Of a stretch of 64,000 nucleotides of DNA, positions 27,156-35,803 are shown in pieces (within the stretch, counting starts at the first letter, position 1; the number at the start of each line of letters is the position of its first letter). Origin of the DNA: Nitrospira sp. LK70 (GTDB lineage: Bacteria; Nitrospirota; Nitrospiria; Nitrospirales; Nitrospiraceae); assembly GCA_011090425.1 (NCBI GenBank), contig PHGD01000032.1, positions 1-64,000 on the forward strand. The letters are read 5' to 3'. The notes below the pieces were generated by a model, which was not told where the DNA came from, did not search any database, and saw nothing but the letters and a program-made list of their open reading frames with translations. A program made the position numbers and the translations under genes.

Positions 27156-29828
27156 ATGACTGCCTTGCCGCCGATTGATGTGTCGGTCACGCATGGAGAT
27201 TTGAGAAGAGCGAAGTATCCGTTGGCTGTAGGCCACTACCTTGGCGACGTCATGGTTAATGCGGAGGCCACGTTGGACGCGGCGTTGGAGGGCATGCTAC
27301 GCTGGCGCTTTTATCTAGGGGTGTATCCCGGCGAACTCCTCTCCTCAGAGATAGTGCCACGGCCGGGCGGCCATCCTCCTGGCGCCATCGTGGTCGGTCT
27401 CGGGAAGATTGGCGATCTCACGTGCGACCAGCTTCGGCGGACGTTCGCGGCCGCCCTGCGTCGCTACGCTCTGGCCGTGATCGAGTCCACGCAGCCAGGC
27501 GAAGGGCGCCCACGCTCCGCGTCATTCAGTTGCGTGCTGGTAGGCACGGATGGTGGTGCTCTGGGTGGAGTCGCGGACTCGATTCACGCCATCCTCCGCG
27601 GTACGCGCGACGCGAACCGTGCCCTTCGAGAATTGGGGTTGCTTGACCAGGTCCGAATAGATGCGGTGGAGTTCGTCGAGTTCTACGAAGACATCGCGAT
27701 TCGAGCGGCACAGGTCGTGGCGGCGCTGCCGGGCCCGCTCGAGCAGGAGCTGGAAGGGGATGAAGAGATTAAAGGTGCCGGCACGATGGATTCGGTGGAG
27801 GGCGGCCGGTTCCTTCGTCCGTCAACACCCTACGCGAGTGGATGGTGGCAACGGATCGCCGTCCAGCGAAAACCTGGTGAGCAGAGCGTTGCCACAGGGA
27901 GCGATGCCACGACCGCGCTGCAGTTCACGGTCCTGACTGACCGCGCGCGGCTCGAGCAGGAACTCTCGGTCGGGCAGCGTGGGCTTATCCAGCAACTCAT
28001 CGCACGTGCGACTGGGAGTCCTACCCTGGATCTTGCAGTTCTGACCGCTCTGTATCAATTAATCGTGCCCGATCAGGTCAAGGACCGAATCAGTGTCGGT
28101 GGAGATCTGCTGTTTATGGTCGACCGCGCTGGCGCTGGTTATCCCTTCGAGCTCATGGCGGAGCGCCGAACCTCGGGCCGGCAGCCGCTGGCCAAGGAGC
28201 GTGGGGTGCTGCGCCAGTTCGAGACCGCGATCTTCCGCCAGCGTGTGGATATGGCGCGCGCCAACGCCATGTTTGTCGTTGGCAACCCGAAAACGTTCCT
28301 GTGGCCAGACCTTCCAGGCGCCGAGCTTGAAGCCAAGGAGGTCGCCATCGTCGCTGAAAAATTCAACCTAACGGTTGAGCGGGCCCCACGAGCGGACCCT
28401 GAACAGACCATCGTCAAGCTCATGACCGGCGAATATCGGATCTTGCACTTGGCGGCGCACGGCCAGTTCGACCCCGACCCGATGAAAAGCGGTGTGATCG
28501 TCGGCGACAAGACCTTCATCACGCCGGCCGAGATTCTGCGGCTTCCGCTCGTGCCCGAACTGGTCTTCCTGAATTGCTGTTACCTCGGGACAATGGGAGA
28601 AGCGCGGGCCTCGGGACCTGACCCGCGGTTGGCGGCAAGTCTGGCGGAAGGTTTTATCCAGGCAGGTGTGCGCGCCGTGATCGCCGCTGGGTGGGCCGTG
28701 GACGACCAAGCTGGTTGCACCTTCGCGACAACGTTCTACCAGTGCTTCCTCGACGGTGCAGCGTTTGGCGATGCGGTCAAGACCGCGCGTGAGACCACGC
28801 GGCTTCAGCATTCCGACGTCAACACGTGGGGCGCGTACCAGTGCTACGGCAACCCAGACTACCGGTTCATGCTGCAGTCGGCCGTGTCAGAGAAGTTAAG
28901 CCAGCCGGTCATTGTCGCGCGGGCAGAAGCCCTCCAGGCGTTGCGATCCTTAGCCGCAGACGCGCGACGGGTGCGGATCGGCGAGGCGAAGCTGTTGGCA
29001 GGGTTGGCGGACCGTTTTAAAGTACTCTGTAAAGTCCTAAACAACCGGTGGGAGGATGGCGAGGTCCTGACGACGTGTGGTGAAGTCGCCGGAGAGATCG
29101 AGGATTTCGATGTTGCGATCGGTTACTATCGGCGTGCACTTACAGCACCCACTGGCGCACCGATCCTCGCAGCTGAGCAACTGGTGAATCTAATCGGGCG
29201 TACCGCTGCAAACCGTGTCATTAAGGATCTTGCTGTTTCAGTTATCGTCCGGAAGGACATCGAGGATGCACTTGGCTGGCTGAACTGGCTTGAGGCAAAA
29301 CCCGGAAAGACGACCGAACGCTGGGCCCTTCGTGGCTCGCTCTACAAGCGCTGGGCCGTCTGCGAGCCAGCGCGAAGGCGTGAGCTACTATGTAAGAGCC
29401 GCGAGGCGTATGTCGCCGGGGGCACCAAGACGTATACGGGGCTAAACGCGCTCGCTATGGACTTCGTGCTCGGAACGAAGGATGCCAGCGAGCTACAGAC
29501 GCAAGCGGCCAATCACATTAAAACAGCTACGCAGGGTTCATCGGCTTCGAGCAACTTCTGGGACATCGTCGGGTATCCGGACGCTCTACTATCGAAGCAT
29601 CTGGTGGACTGCACCCTTGCCGACTCGCGCACGCTCAACGATATTAAACAGGCGTACGCGCGCGCCAGCCGAGCCGGCCCAACCCCCCGGGAGTGGGCAT
29701 CCGTGTATGATCAAGTCTGGTTCCTCGCCGCAATGGTCCGCGACGAGAGCTTGCCGTGCTTCGACCTCGCGACTGCCGAGGCGCTCGACCAGATCCTGGC
29801 ATCACTCTTGTCACAGTCAGATGCGTAA
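27156..29828 (+). CDS. CHAT-domain protease with helical C-terminal repeats
   Basis: An 890-residue protein. The ATG at 27156 is preceded by GAGGAGG; an in-frame TTG at 27132 overlaps the previous gene and is less likely. The CHAT (caspase HetF-associated) domain covers about 310-590, with the catalytic His435 in HLAAHGQFD and Cys475 in VFLNCCYLG, followed by the typical GFIQAGVRAVIAAGWAVDD and FYQCFLDG segments. The first 300 residues are an unassigned domain, and the last 290 are helical and probably TPR-like. CHAT proteases in bacteria are activated by sensors and cleave partner proteins to start abortive responses. The gene follows the C25-like gene with 16 bases between, so the two proteases and the hydrolase should be made together. 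Confidence 0.85.
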   Translation: MTALPPIDVSVTHGDLRRAKYPLAVGHYLGDVMVNAEATLDAALEGMLRWRFYLGVYPGELLSSEIVPRPGGHPPGAIVVGLGKIGDLTCDQLRRTFAAALRRYALAVIESTQPGEGRPRSASFSCVLVGTDGGALGGVADSIHAILRGTRDANRALRELGLLDQVRIDAVEFVEFYEDIAIRAAQVVAALPGPLEQELEGDEEIKGAGTMDSVEGGRFLRPSTPYASGWWQRIAVQRKPGEQSVATGSDATTALQFTVLTDRARLEQELSVGQRGLIQQLIARATGSPTLDLAVLTALYQLIVPDQVKDRISVGGDLLFMVDRAGAGYPFELMAERRTSGRQPLAKERGVLRQFETAIFRQRVDMARANAMFVVGNPKTFLWPDLPGAELEAKEVAIVAEKFNLTVERAPRADPEQTIVKLMTGEYRILHLAAHGQFDPDPMKSGVIVGDKTFITPAEILRLPLVPELVFLNCCYLGTMGEARASGPDPRLAASLAEGFIQAGVRAVIAAGWAVDDQAGCTFATTFYQCFLDGAAFGDAVKTARETTRLQHSDVNTWGAYQCYGNPDYRFMLQSAVSEKLSQPVIVARAEALQALRSLAADARRVRIGEAKLLAGLADRFKVLCKVLNNRWEDGEVLTTCGEVAGEIEDFDVAIGYYRRALTAPTGAPILAAEQLVNLIGRTAANRVIKDLAVSVIVRKDIEDALGWLNWLEAKPGKTTERWALRGSLYKRWAVCEPARRRELLCKSREAYVAGGTKTYTGLNALAMDFVLGTKDASELQTQAANHIKTATQGSSASSNFWDIVGYPDALLSKHLVDCTLADSRTLNDIKQAYARASRAGPTPREWASVYDQVWFLAAMVRDESLPCFDLATAEALDQILASLLSQSDA

Positions 29829-29872
29829 CCCACATTTTTCACAGTGTCAACACATTAAGGCGTGATGTCGCG

Positions 29873-30508
29873 ATGCCAGTTCCGAAGCCAGTCTTTATTA
29901 GCTATCACTCGACCGACCTCGCTTTCGTTACACGCCTCGACAGCGATCTTTTGAAGCGCGGCATCCGAGCTTCAATCGACACGCGCTTTGCGCCAGGGAA
30001 GTACACGCACAGGACGATCAAAGAGCAGATTTGCGCCTCGGACTGTTTTATCGCCTGTCTATCGCCTCAATACTTGGGAGACGAGTTTTCGCGGACGCGC
30101 CTTGCCGACCACTCACGCATCGCGCTCGGAAAGATGCTCTACACGTCACCAAAGTTTCAGTTGGATGTGAGTATTTTCGAACTTGTTTCCCCCAACGGTT
30201 GCGGCACCTTATCCCCAGCGCTCCGATTGCCCATGCTTGATGACTCCGATCCTACAAGACTACGCGTGTATGTGATCGACCACCCTGGTGGACGAGAACT
30301 GGGCGTCTCTGTCTACGATAACAGCCTGAAAGAGTACGATGGTTGCTATGTGCGCTATCAAAGGCCTGATGAAGGAGGTAACTCTGGTTCGCCGGTGTTC
30401 GACCGTCAGCTGAGTGTCTTCGCGGTACATCACAGCGCGCACGAAGCCAGGAAGCTGAACGAAGGCGTACTTCTCAGGGACATTCAAGCTGCACTGTCCA
30501 AAAAATAG
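29873..30508 (+). CDS. Truncated TIR-trypsin fusion
   Basis: A 211-residue protein starting at the ATG at 29873, 44 bases after the CHAT gene. Residues 1-85 are the first half of a TIR domain (VFISYHSTDLAFVTRL, then the ICASDCFIACLSPQYL strand). From about residue 86 the sequence becomes the second half of a trypsin-like serine protease of the kind found in bacterial conflict proteins: LYTSPKFQLDVSIFEL with the catalytic Asp, VYVIDHPGG, and GGNSGSPVF with the nucleophile Ser. The trypsin N-terminal half with the catalytic His, and the second half of the TIR, are missing. This looks like an internal in-frame deletion that fused two former domains. A catalytically active protease is unlikely; a residual NADase is doubtful. 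Confidence 0.7.
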   Translation: MPVPKPVFISYHSTDLAFVTRLDSDLLKRGIRASIDTRFAPGKYTHRTIKEQICASDCFIACLSPQYLGDEFSRTRLADHSRIALGKMLYTSPKFQLDVSIFELVSPNGCGTLSPALRLPMLDDSDPTRLRVYVIDHPGGRELGVSVYDNSLKEYDGCYVRYQRPDEGGNSGSPVFDRQLSVFAVHHSAHEARKLNEGVLLRDIQAALSKK

Positions 30509-30660
30509 GCGGCCGTGCAAACCTTCGCAAGTCGCAGGTGAATTTTATATCGACAACCACGCCAAGATGATGCCAATAGGGGAAAATGGGAGATATCACG
30601 GTGATCGGTTTGTTGACACTTCCAATTCATTGACTCGCTGCTATCGCGGTAGGGCAGTGG

Positions 30661-30678
30661 TTCTGTATTAATACAGAA
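30661..30678. promoter_or_regulatory. Perfect 18-bp palindrome upstream of the TIR-WD40 gene
   Basis: The sequence TTCTGTATTAATACAGAA is a perfect inverted repeat whose end is 25 bases before the ATG at 30704. It contains CTGT-N6-ACAG, two bases shorter than the enterobacterial LexA box. It is too close to the start to be a terminator and has no T-run, so a repressor or activator operator is the best reading. The regulator is unknown. Confidence 0.5.
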
Positions 30679-30703
30679 TGCCTCGTTGGGAGACCTGGGG
30701 GCA

Positions 30704-33517
30704 ATGAGCACGGGAGTGCAATATAAGTACAACGCGTTCATTTCCTACAGCCACGCGGCGGATGCCAGAATTGCTCCTGCGCTTCAGTCGGCGCTGCATC
30801 GCTTTGCCCGCCCGTGGTATCGCGTGCGAGCGCTCCGTATCTTCCGAGACGAAACCAATCTTTCGGTCAGTCCAGCCTTGTGGCCGACGATCGAGCAGGC
30901 TCTCGGGCAATCCGAATTCTTCATCTTGCTGGCGTCGCCCCGCGCCGCCGCGTCGAAATGGGTGACCAAAGAGATCGACTTTTGGCTTCAAGTCCGCTCC
31001 ATTGACACCTTACTTCTGGTCATTACTGACGGTGATATCGCATGGGATGAAGCGAAACAGGATTTTGATTGGAAGATGACGAGTTGTCTCTCCAGCAACC
31101 TTGCTCGTGCCTTTAAAGAAGAACCACATTATCTCGATTTTCGCTGGGCCAAAACATCCACCCAGCTTTCACTGAAGTATCCGGAATTTTTAAACCGGGT
31201 TGCCGATCTGGCAGCCACGCTCCATCGCCGTTCGAAAGACGAGATGATCGGCGAGGATGTGCGGCAGCATCGACGCACAAAACAGATTGGTTTCGTGGCG
31301 ATTGTGTCGTTGTTTGCGCTGACGGTCTTCTCGCTCTATCAACGAAGCCAAGCAGTAACTCAACGAACTATTGCTGTTGGTCGCCAACTGGCAGCCCAAT
31401 CTGAGTTGCTCCGGTCACAGCAGGGACGCCTCATTGAACGAAGCGCCTTGCTTGCGGTCGAAGCGATGCGACGAACGCCTTCTCTTGAAGCTAGCCAAGC
31501 GCTACGTGCCGCACTCTCATTGCTTCCTGTCTCGACAGTAGGGTTCGCGCATCCTGACAAGGTTTTGGCCGTAGCCTTGACGCGGGACGGGAAGCTGGTC
31601 GTGACCGGGGGCTACGATGGGAGCCTTCGAGCATGGCGCGTTGAGGAACAGCGGGAAATTTGGAACATTCCGTCAAAAGGATCGGTCCTTTCGCTCGCCG
31701 CCAGTCCGGTTGGCGGTGTGATTGCAGCCGGTTTCCGCGATCGATCCGCCCGGCTCTTTGAATCGGATACAGGGCAGGAATTGGCCCGATTGGATCACGA
31801 AGGCCAAGTGGACCTTGTCGTCTTCAGCTCTGATGGAAAATATCTGCTGACGAGCAGCCCCGGCACGAGTGCCCAGCTGTGGGTAGTTGCCACAGGACGT
31901 CTGGTAACCAGCTTGTCTCATGGAGCAAAAGTCCTCGCCCTTGGGTTTGCTGCCGATAGCTCGCTGGCAGTGACGGGCAGCCTTGATGGTACCGCACGGA
32001 TCTGGTCGGTGTCTGATGGGCGTGAGGTCCATCGCTTCACGGCTGGGTCGCCAGTCGTCAACGTCGCGCTGACACCAGATCAGCGCCGTCTCGTGACGGC
32101 TGGCCGGGAATCCGTACTGACTGTCTGGGATGTTGCCAGCGAGCAGGAAGTTATGCGACTTCCGATGCATGCTCCGGCAGAGTTGCTGCGAGTCAGCCCG
32201 GACGGCTCAGAGCTTGCTGCAGCGGGTGAAAAACTGATTCAGCTCTGGGAAACGACCGGGTGGCAACAGACAGATCGACTCATTCATGAGAGCCCGGTGA
32301 CAGCTATGCTGTACGATGCCGCAGGCCGGATGCTCGCCACGGCAAGTCTGGATGGCACGGCTCGTGTGTGGAACCCTGGGACGGGAAAGGAAATGATGCG
32401 TGTGGCCCACAATGACCCGGTCCAAGATATCGCGTACAGCCCCGATGGTCGACTATTGGCAACCGTCGGCCACGATGGAGTGGCACGAGTGGTTGAGAGC
32501 AACATAGACCAGCCGGAGTTTCGCTCGATCAAAGCGGGTTCACCGTCTTGTTTGGCTACCAGTTGGGACGGGGCATTGCTCGCGATTGGTAGCAACAACG
32601 GCAGGGTGATGCTGTGGGATATCAAAGCACATCAGCTACGGTGGGAGCTGAAGCTGACAGATGTTATCCGCGATCTCGCGTTTAGTCAGAAGAACGGTTA
32701 CCTCTCAATTGCTCCTCGGACTGGACCTGTAAAAGTTGTGCGTGTGAAGGATGGAGGAGAGGTGATTACCATTATGCCAGGCTCGGCGTACGCGACATCG
32801 TTCAGTCCCAACGGGGCATATCTCGCGGTGGGAGGAGATGATCATGCCGCACGATTCTACCGCACGGATGCCTGGAGTGAGGTTCGCAGGTTCGACCATC
32901 GCGACGCTGTGCAAACCCTAGCGTTTAGTTCTGACGGACAGTTCCTGCTGACTGGGACGGGGAGTTTCTCGGCAAACCCTGCGAACGAGGCTACGATCTG
33001 GGACCTCAAGACGAATGCACAAGTGGCCGTCGTGTCCCATGAAGATCCTGTTGTCGCTGTAGCATTTAGTTCTGATGGGCGTTTCTTCGCGACCGGCAGT
33101 CAGGATTCAAGAGTGGCGGTTTGGGAGACGACAAGCCGGCGAGAGGTGGGGCGTATGAGACATGAACAGCCTGTACGGGCAGTCCAATTCTCGAAAGACG
33201 GCCGTCAGCTCTTCACAGGGAGCGAAGATCGAAGCCTTCGAATCTGGGAGGTCGAGACACTCCAAGAAGTGAGTCGCATCATGCACGACAGTCCCATCAA
33301 AGATTTTATAGTAAGTTCAGACGGAAACACAGTGATGACTGCCACTGGTGATGGAACAGTTTGGTTCTCGCTATGGAAGCCGGATGATCTGATCGAGGCA
33401 ACCTGCAGACGTCTAACCCGGAATTTGACACGTGAGGAATGGAAACAATATCTTCCGAACGAGCCATATCGAAAGACCTGTGCGAACTTGCCGGGACCTG
33501 AGGATATGGCAAACTGA
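30704..33517 (+). CDS. TIR-transmembrane-WD40 protein
   Basis: A 937-residue protein; the ATG at 30704 follows a GGGGG ribosome-binding site, and an in-frame TTG at 30686 is the alternative. Residues 8-150 are a TIR domain (YNAFISYSHAADARIA, RIFRDETNL, FFILLASPRAAASKW), with the putative catalytic Glu in VTKEIDFWL. A membrane helix lies near 195-212 (VAIVSLFALTVFSLY), then a short coiled linker, then WD40 repeats from about 280 to 890, enough for two seven-bladed propellers. The C-terminus carries a cap with RNLTREEWKQYL and a CANLP motif, shared with the second TIR-WD40 protein downstream. By analogy, the propeller detects a ligand and the TIR consumes NAD or makes a signal. A palindrome in its upstream region suggests its own promoter. 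Confidence 0.85.
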   Translation: MSTGVQYKYNAFISYSHAADARIAPALQSALHRFARPWYRVRALRIFRDETNLSVSPALWPTIEQALGQSEFFILLASPRAAASKWVTKEIDFWLQVRSIDTLLLVITDGDIAWDEAKQDFDWKMTSCLSSNLARAFKEEPHYLDFRWAKTSTQLSLKYPEFLNRVADLAATLHRRSKDEMIGEDVRQHRRTKQIGFVAIVSLFALTVFSLYQRSQAVTQRTIAVGRQLAAQSELLRSQQGRLIERSALLAVEAMRRTPSLEASQALRAALSLLPVSTVGFAHPDKVLAVALTRDGKLVVTGGYDGSLRAWRVEEQREIWNIPSKGSVLSLAASPVGGVIAAGFRDRSARLFESDTGQELARLDHEGQVDLVVFSSDGKYLLTSSPGTSAQLWVVATGRLVTSLSHGAKVLALGFAADSSLAVTGSLDGTARIWSVSDGREVHRFTAGSPVVNVALTPDQRRLVTAGRESVLTVWDVASEQEVMRLPMHAPAELLRVSPDGSELAAAGEKLIQLWETTGWQQTDRLIHESPVTAMLYDAAGRMLATASLDGTARVWNPGTGKEMMRVAHNDPVQDIAYSPDGRLLATVGHDGVARVVESNIDQPEFRSIKAGSPSCLATSWDGALLAIGSNNGRVMLWDIKAHQLRWELKLTDVIRDLAFSQKNGYLSIAPRTGPVKVVRVKDGGEVITIMPGSAYATSFSPNGAYLAVGGDDHAARFYRTDAWSEVRRFDHRDAVQTLAFSSDGQFLLTGTGSFSANPANEATIWDLKTNAQVAVVSHEDPVVAVAFSSDGRFFATGSQDSRVAVWETTSRREVGRMRHEQPVRAVQFSKDGRQLFTGSEDRSLRIWEVETLQEVSRIMHDSPIKDFIVSSDGNTVMTATGDGTVWFSLWKPDDLIEATCRRLTRNLTREEWKQYLPNEPYRKTCANLPGPEDMAN

Positions 33518-33695
33518 GACCACTTTGTTTAATTCCTGTCTGTCTCTGGGGAGCAGGGCCATTATCGGGCGTATAGAGAAACTACGATATGGAAAGTGCT
33601 ATGGAGTTGTATTCTGCTGACACGATGCCATTTGACATGAAGAATGACAACCAAGGCAACAAGATCGACGTGAGTTCTACCTGGTAGGAACTATT

Positions 33696-35014
33696 ATGCT
33701 GCCCTTGTGCTTCGTGCTCATGCCCTTCGGAAAGAAACCGGCTGCGGATGCCCGGATGGTCGATTTTGACGCCGTTTACGAGTTGCTCATCAAGCCAGCT
33801 GTGGTGGCTGCCGGGCTAGAGCCATTGCGTGCTGATGAGGAGATGACCGGTGGTGTGATTCACAAGCCGATGTATGAACGTTTGATTCTCTGTGAGTACG
33901 CGGTTGCAGATCTGACCACCGCGAATGCCAACGTGTTTTATGAACTGGGACTGCGCCATGCCATCAGACCGGCCAGCACCGTTCTATTGTTTGCCCAGGG
34001 CCTCGGGCAGCTTCCATTCGATGTGGCGCCGCTTCGCGCTGTTCCCTATCAACTTGGCGCTGATGGCAAGCCATCGGCGAATGGGACGGATCTCGACATG
34101 TTGACCGCCAAACTGCGTGACGCGCGGAAGATGATGACCGACAGCCCTGTCTTCCAACTTGTCGAAGGTTTTCCTGAAATAAAGCGACTGAAGACCGATG
34201 TGTTTCGTGAACGTGTCGACTATTCCGGTAAGCTCCGTCAGAAACTGACGCAAGCCCGCAAGCAAGGAATTGATGCGGTACGGGCGGTGGAACGGGAAAT
34301 TGGGTCGGTATCGGAGGCTGAAGCCGGTGTGGTGATCGATCTCTTTCTCTCCTACCGCGCCGTGAAGGGGTGGGAGGACATGATTGCTTTGGCAGAGAAG
34401 ATGTCGGCGCCCTTGGCGGCGACGGTGTTGGTGCAGGAGCAGTTGGGACTCGCCATGAATCGAGCCGGTCGTCGTGGAGCAGAGGCGGAACGAGTACTGC
34501 TCGATCTGCTGGCTAATCGAGGACCGAGCAGCGAAACCTATGGCATTCTCGGACGTGTCTATGGGAGGCAGCTCGGAAGGCCGGTGAGAACGCACTCGCA
34601 CGAGGGTTGTTGGACAAAGCCATCGATGCCTACCTCAAAGGGTTTGAAGCAGACTGGCGCGATGCCTATCCGGGAATCAATACCGTCACGTTGATGGAAC
34701 TCAAAGATCCTCCAGATCCACGACGCGAGCGTCTCATTCCCATCGTCTCCTACGCCGTGGAACGGCGTGTCGCCTCCGGCCAGCCGGACTATTGGGACCA
34801 TGCCACGCTTCTGTAACTTGCGGTGCTCGCCAAGGCCCAACAGAAGGCCGAGTCGGCGCTCGCTGATGCGCTGGCAGTTGTGCGCGAATCCTGGGAGCCA
34901 GAGACAACAGCAAGAAATCTTAAATTGATCCGTGAAGCCCGGGAGCGCCGAAAGGAATTGATTCTGTGGACCAACGAGGTTGAGCAAGAGTTGCTCCGCC
35001 GAGCTGGACAGTAA
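33696..35014 (+). pseudogene. Broken DUF4071-type (MAP3K TRAFs-binding-like) gene
   Basis: An intact ancestor would have about 430 residues. The N-terminal 140 residues (LCFVLMPFGKK, YAVADLTTANANVFYELG) are a Rossmann-like nucleoside-deoxyribosyltransferase/TIR-related domain; the rest is helical and resembles DUF4071. After GILGRVY (about 34564) the reading frame shifts: the family-like continuation WEAARKAGENALARG, then LLDKAIDAYLKGFEADWRD, is in another frame. That frame meets a TAA at 34814-34816, where the context ATLL-x-LAVLAK suggests a former Glu codon, and then continues to 35014 (VRESWEPETTARN). One frameshift plus one nonsense codon mark it as a pseudogene. A good AGGA ribosome-binding site remains, so a 332-residue truncated product may still be made. 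Confidence 0.8.
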
Positions 35015-35087
35015 TATCAGAAGCCGAATCATTGGGCGCGAATGGTTCTCCTCCTGTATTCGTACGAAGACTTTTCTGAGGTGAGAT

Positions 35088-35774
35088 ATGTTGGATAAAG
35101 ACATGGTCAACATCATTAGCCACCTGTACCACCACGGTAGAATCGCAGACGAAGCCACGAAACAGCTTCTGCATTGCTACTATGATACCGTCGGACCGCT
35201 GCAAGGTGGAGGGGTGGTCAGTGTGAACAACGGTGAATGGGAACTTGCGCCCGGAGTATTAGGGTTTCTCAAACTGGCCGATGCGTCCCTGAATGCTTTC
35301 CCGCCGAAGGACTGGATCTTCGGTGGACCCATCAGGAATCCCTTAAGCAAGCCCCAGCCCAAGACAAAGTGCTTCTTAGCCATGCCCTACGGGCCGAACT
35401 GGTTCACCTCGGTGAGAGATGCCGTTGAGGATGCGGTGAAAACTGCCGGATACGAGTTCGATATTGCAGCTGACATCTCCAAGCCAGGAAATATCATGCA
35501 GCAAGTCTGGGGCTCAATCCGTCAAGCTCCTGTAGTTATCGCAGATTTGACCGGGCTCAATGCCAATGTCATGTATGAAGTCGGCGTCGCACATGCTTTG
35601 GGGAAACAAGTCATCCTGATCACGCAAGAACCCAGCGCCATTCCTTTCGATATCCGGGGAAATCGCTGGTACGCATACCGGCTTGCGGAGCTCGCGGTGC
35701 TTGAGAAGTGGCTTCAAACGTCTTTGGCCGAAGTCGCCACAGAGCTTGCTCTCCCAACAAGCCACGCTCACTAA
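35088..35774 (+). CDS. Nucleoside 2-deoxyribosyltransferase/TIR-like protein
   Basis: A 228-residue protein with a GAGGTGA ribosome-binding site. Residues 1-85 are an unassigned helical and beta region. Residues about 95-215 have the pattern of the Rossmann-like family related to nucleoside deoxyribosyltransferases and TIR: CFLAMPYGPNWF, then APVVIADLTGLNANVMYEVG and HALGKQVILITQ, closing with IPFDIRGNRWYAY. The conserved Glu of YEVG is in the place of the catalytic Glu of this superfamily. Such domains act on nucleotides or NAD-like ligands. The same fold forms the N-terminus of the broken gene just upstream, so the two may derive from one module. It is near the TIR-WD40 gene, whose likely start is 29 bases downstream. 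Confidence 0.7.
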   Translation: MLDKDMVNIISHLYHHGRIADEATKQLLHCYYDTVGPLQGGGVVSVNNGEWELAPGVLGFLKLADASLNAFPPKDWIFGGPIRNPLSKPQPKTKCFLAMPYGPNWFTSVRDAVEDAVKTAGYEFDIAADISKPGNIMQQVWGSIRQAPVVIADLTGLNANVMYEVGVAHALGKQVILITQEPSAIPFDIRGNRWYAYRLAELAVLEKWLQTSLAEVATELALPTSHAH

Positions 35775-35803
35775 TCGGTGGGAACGACCCGGTCGATGAA
35801 GCT

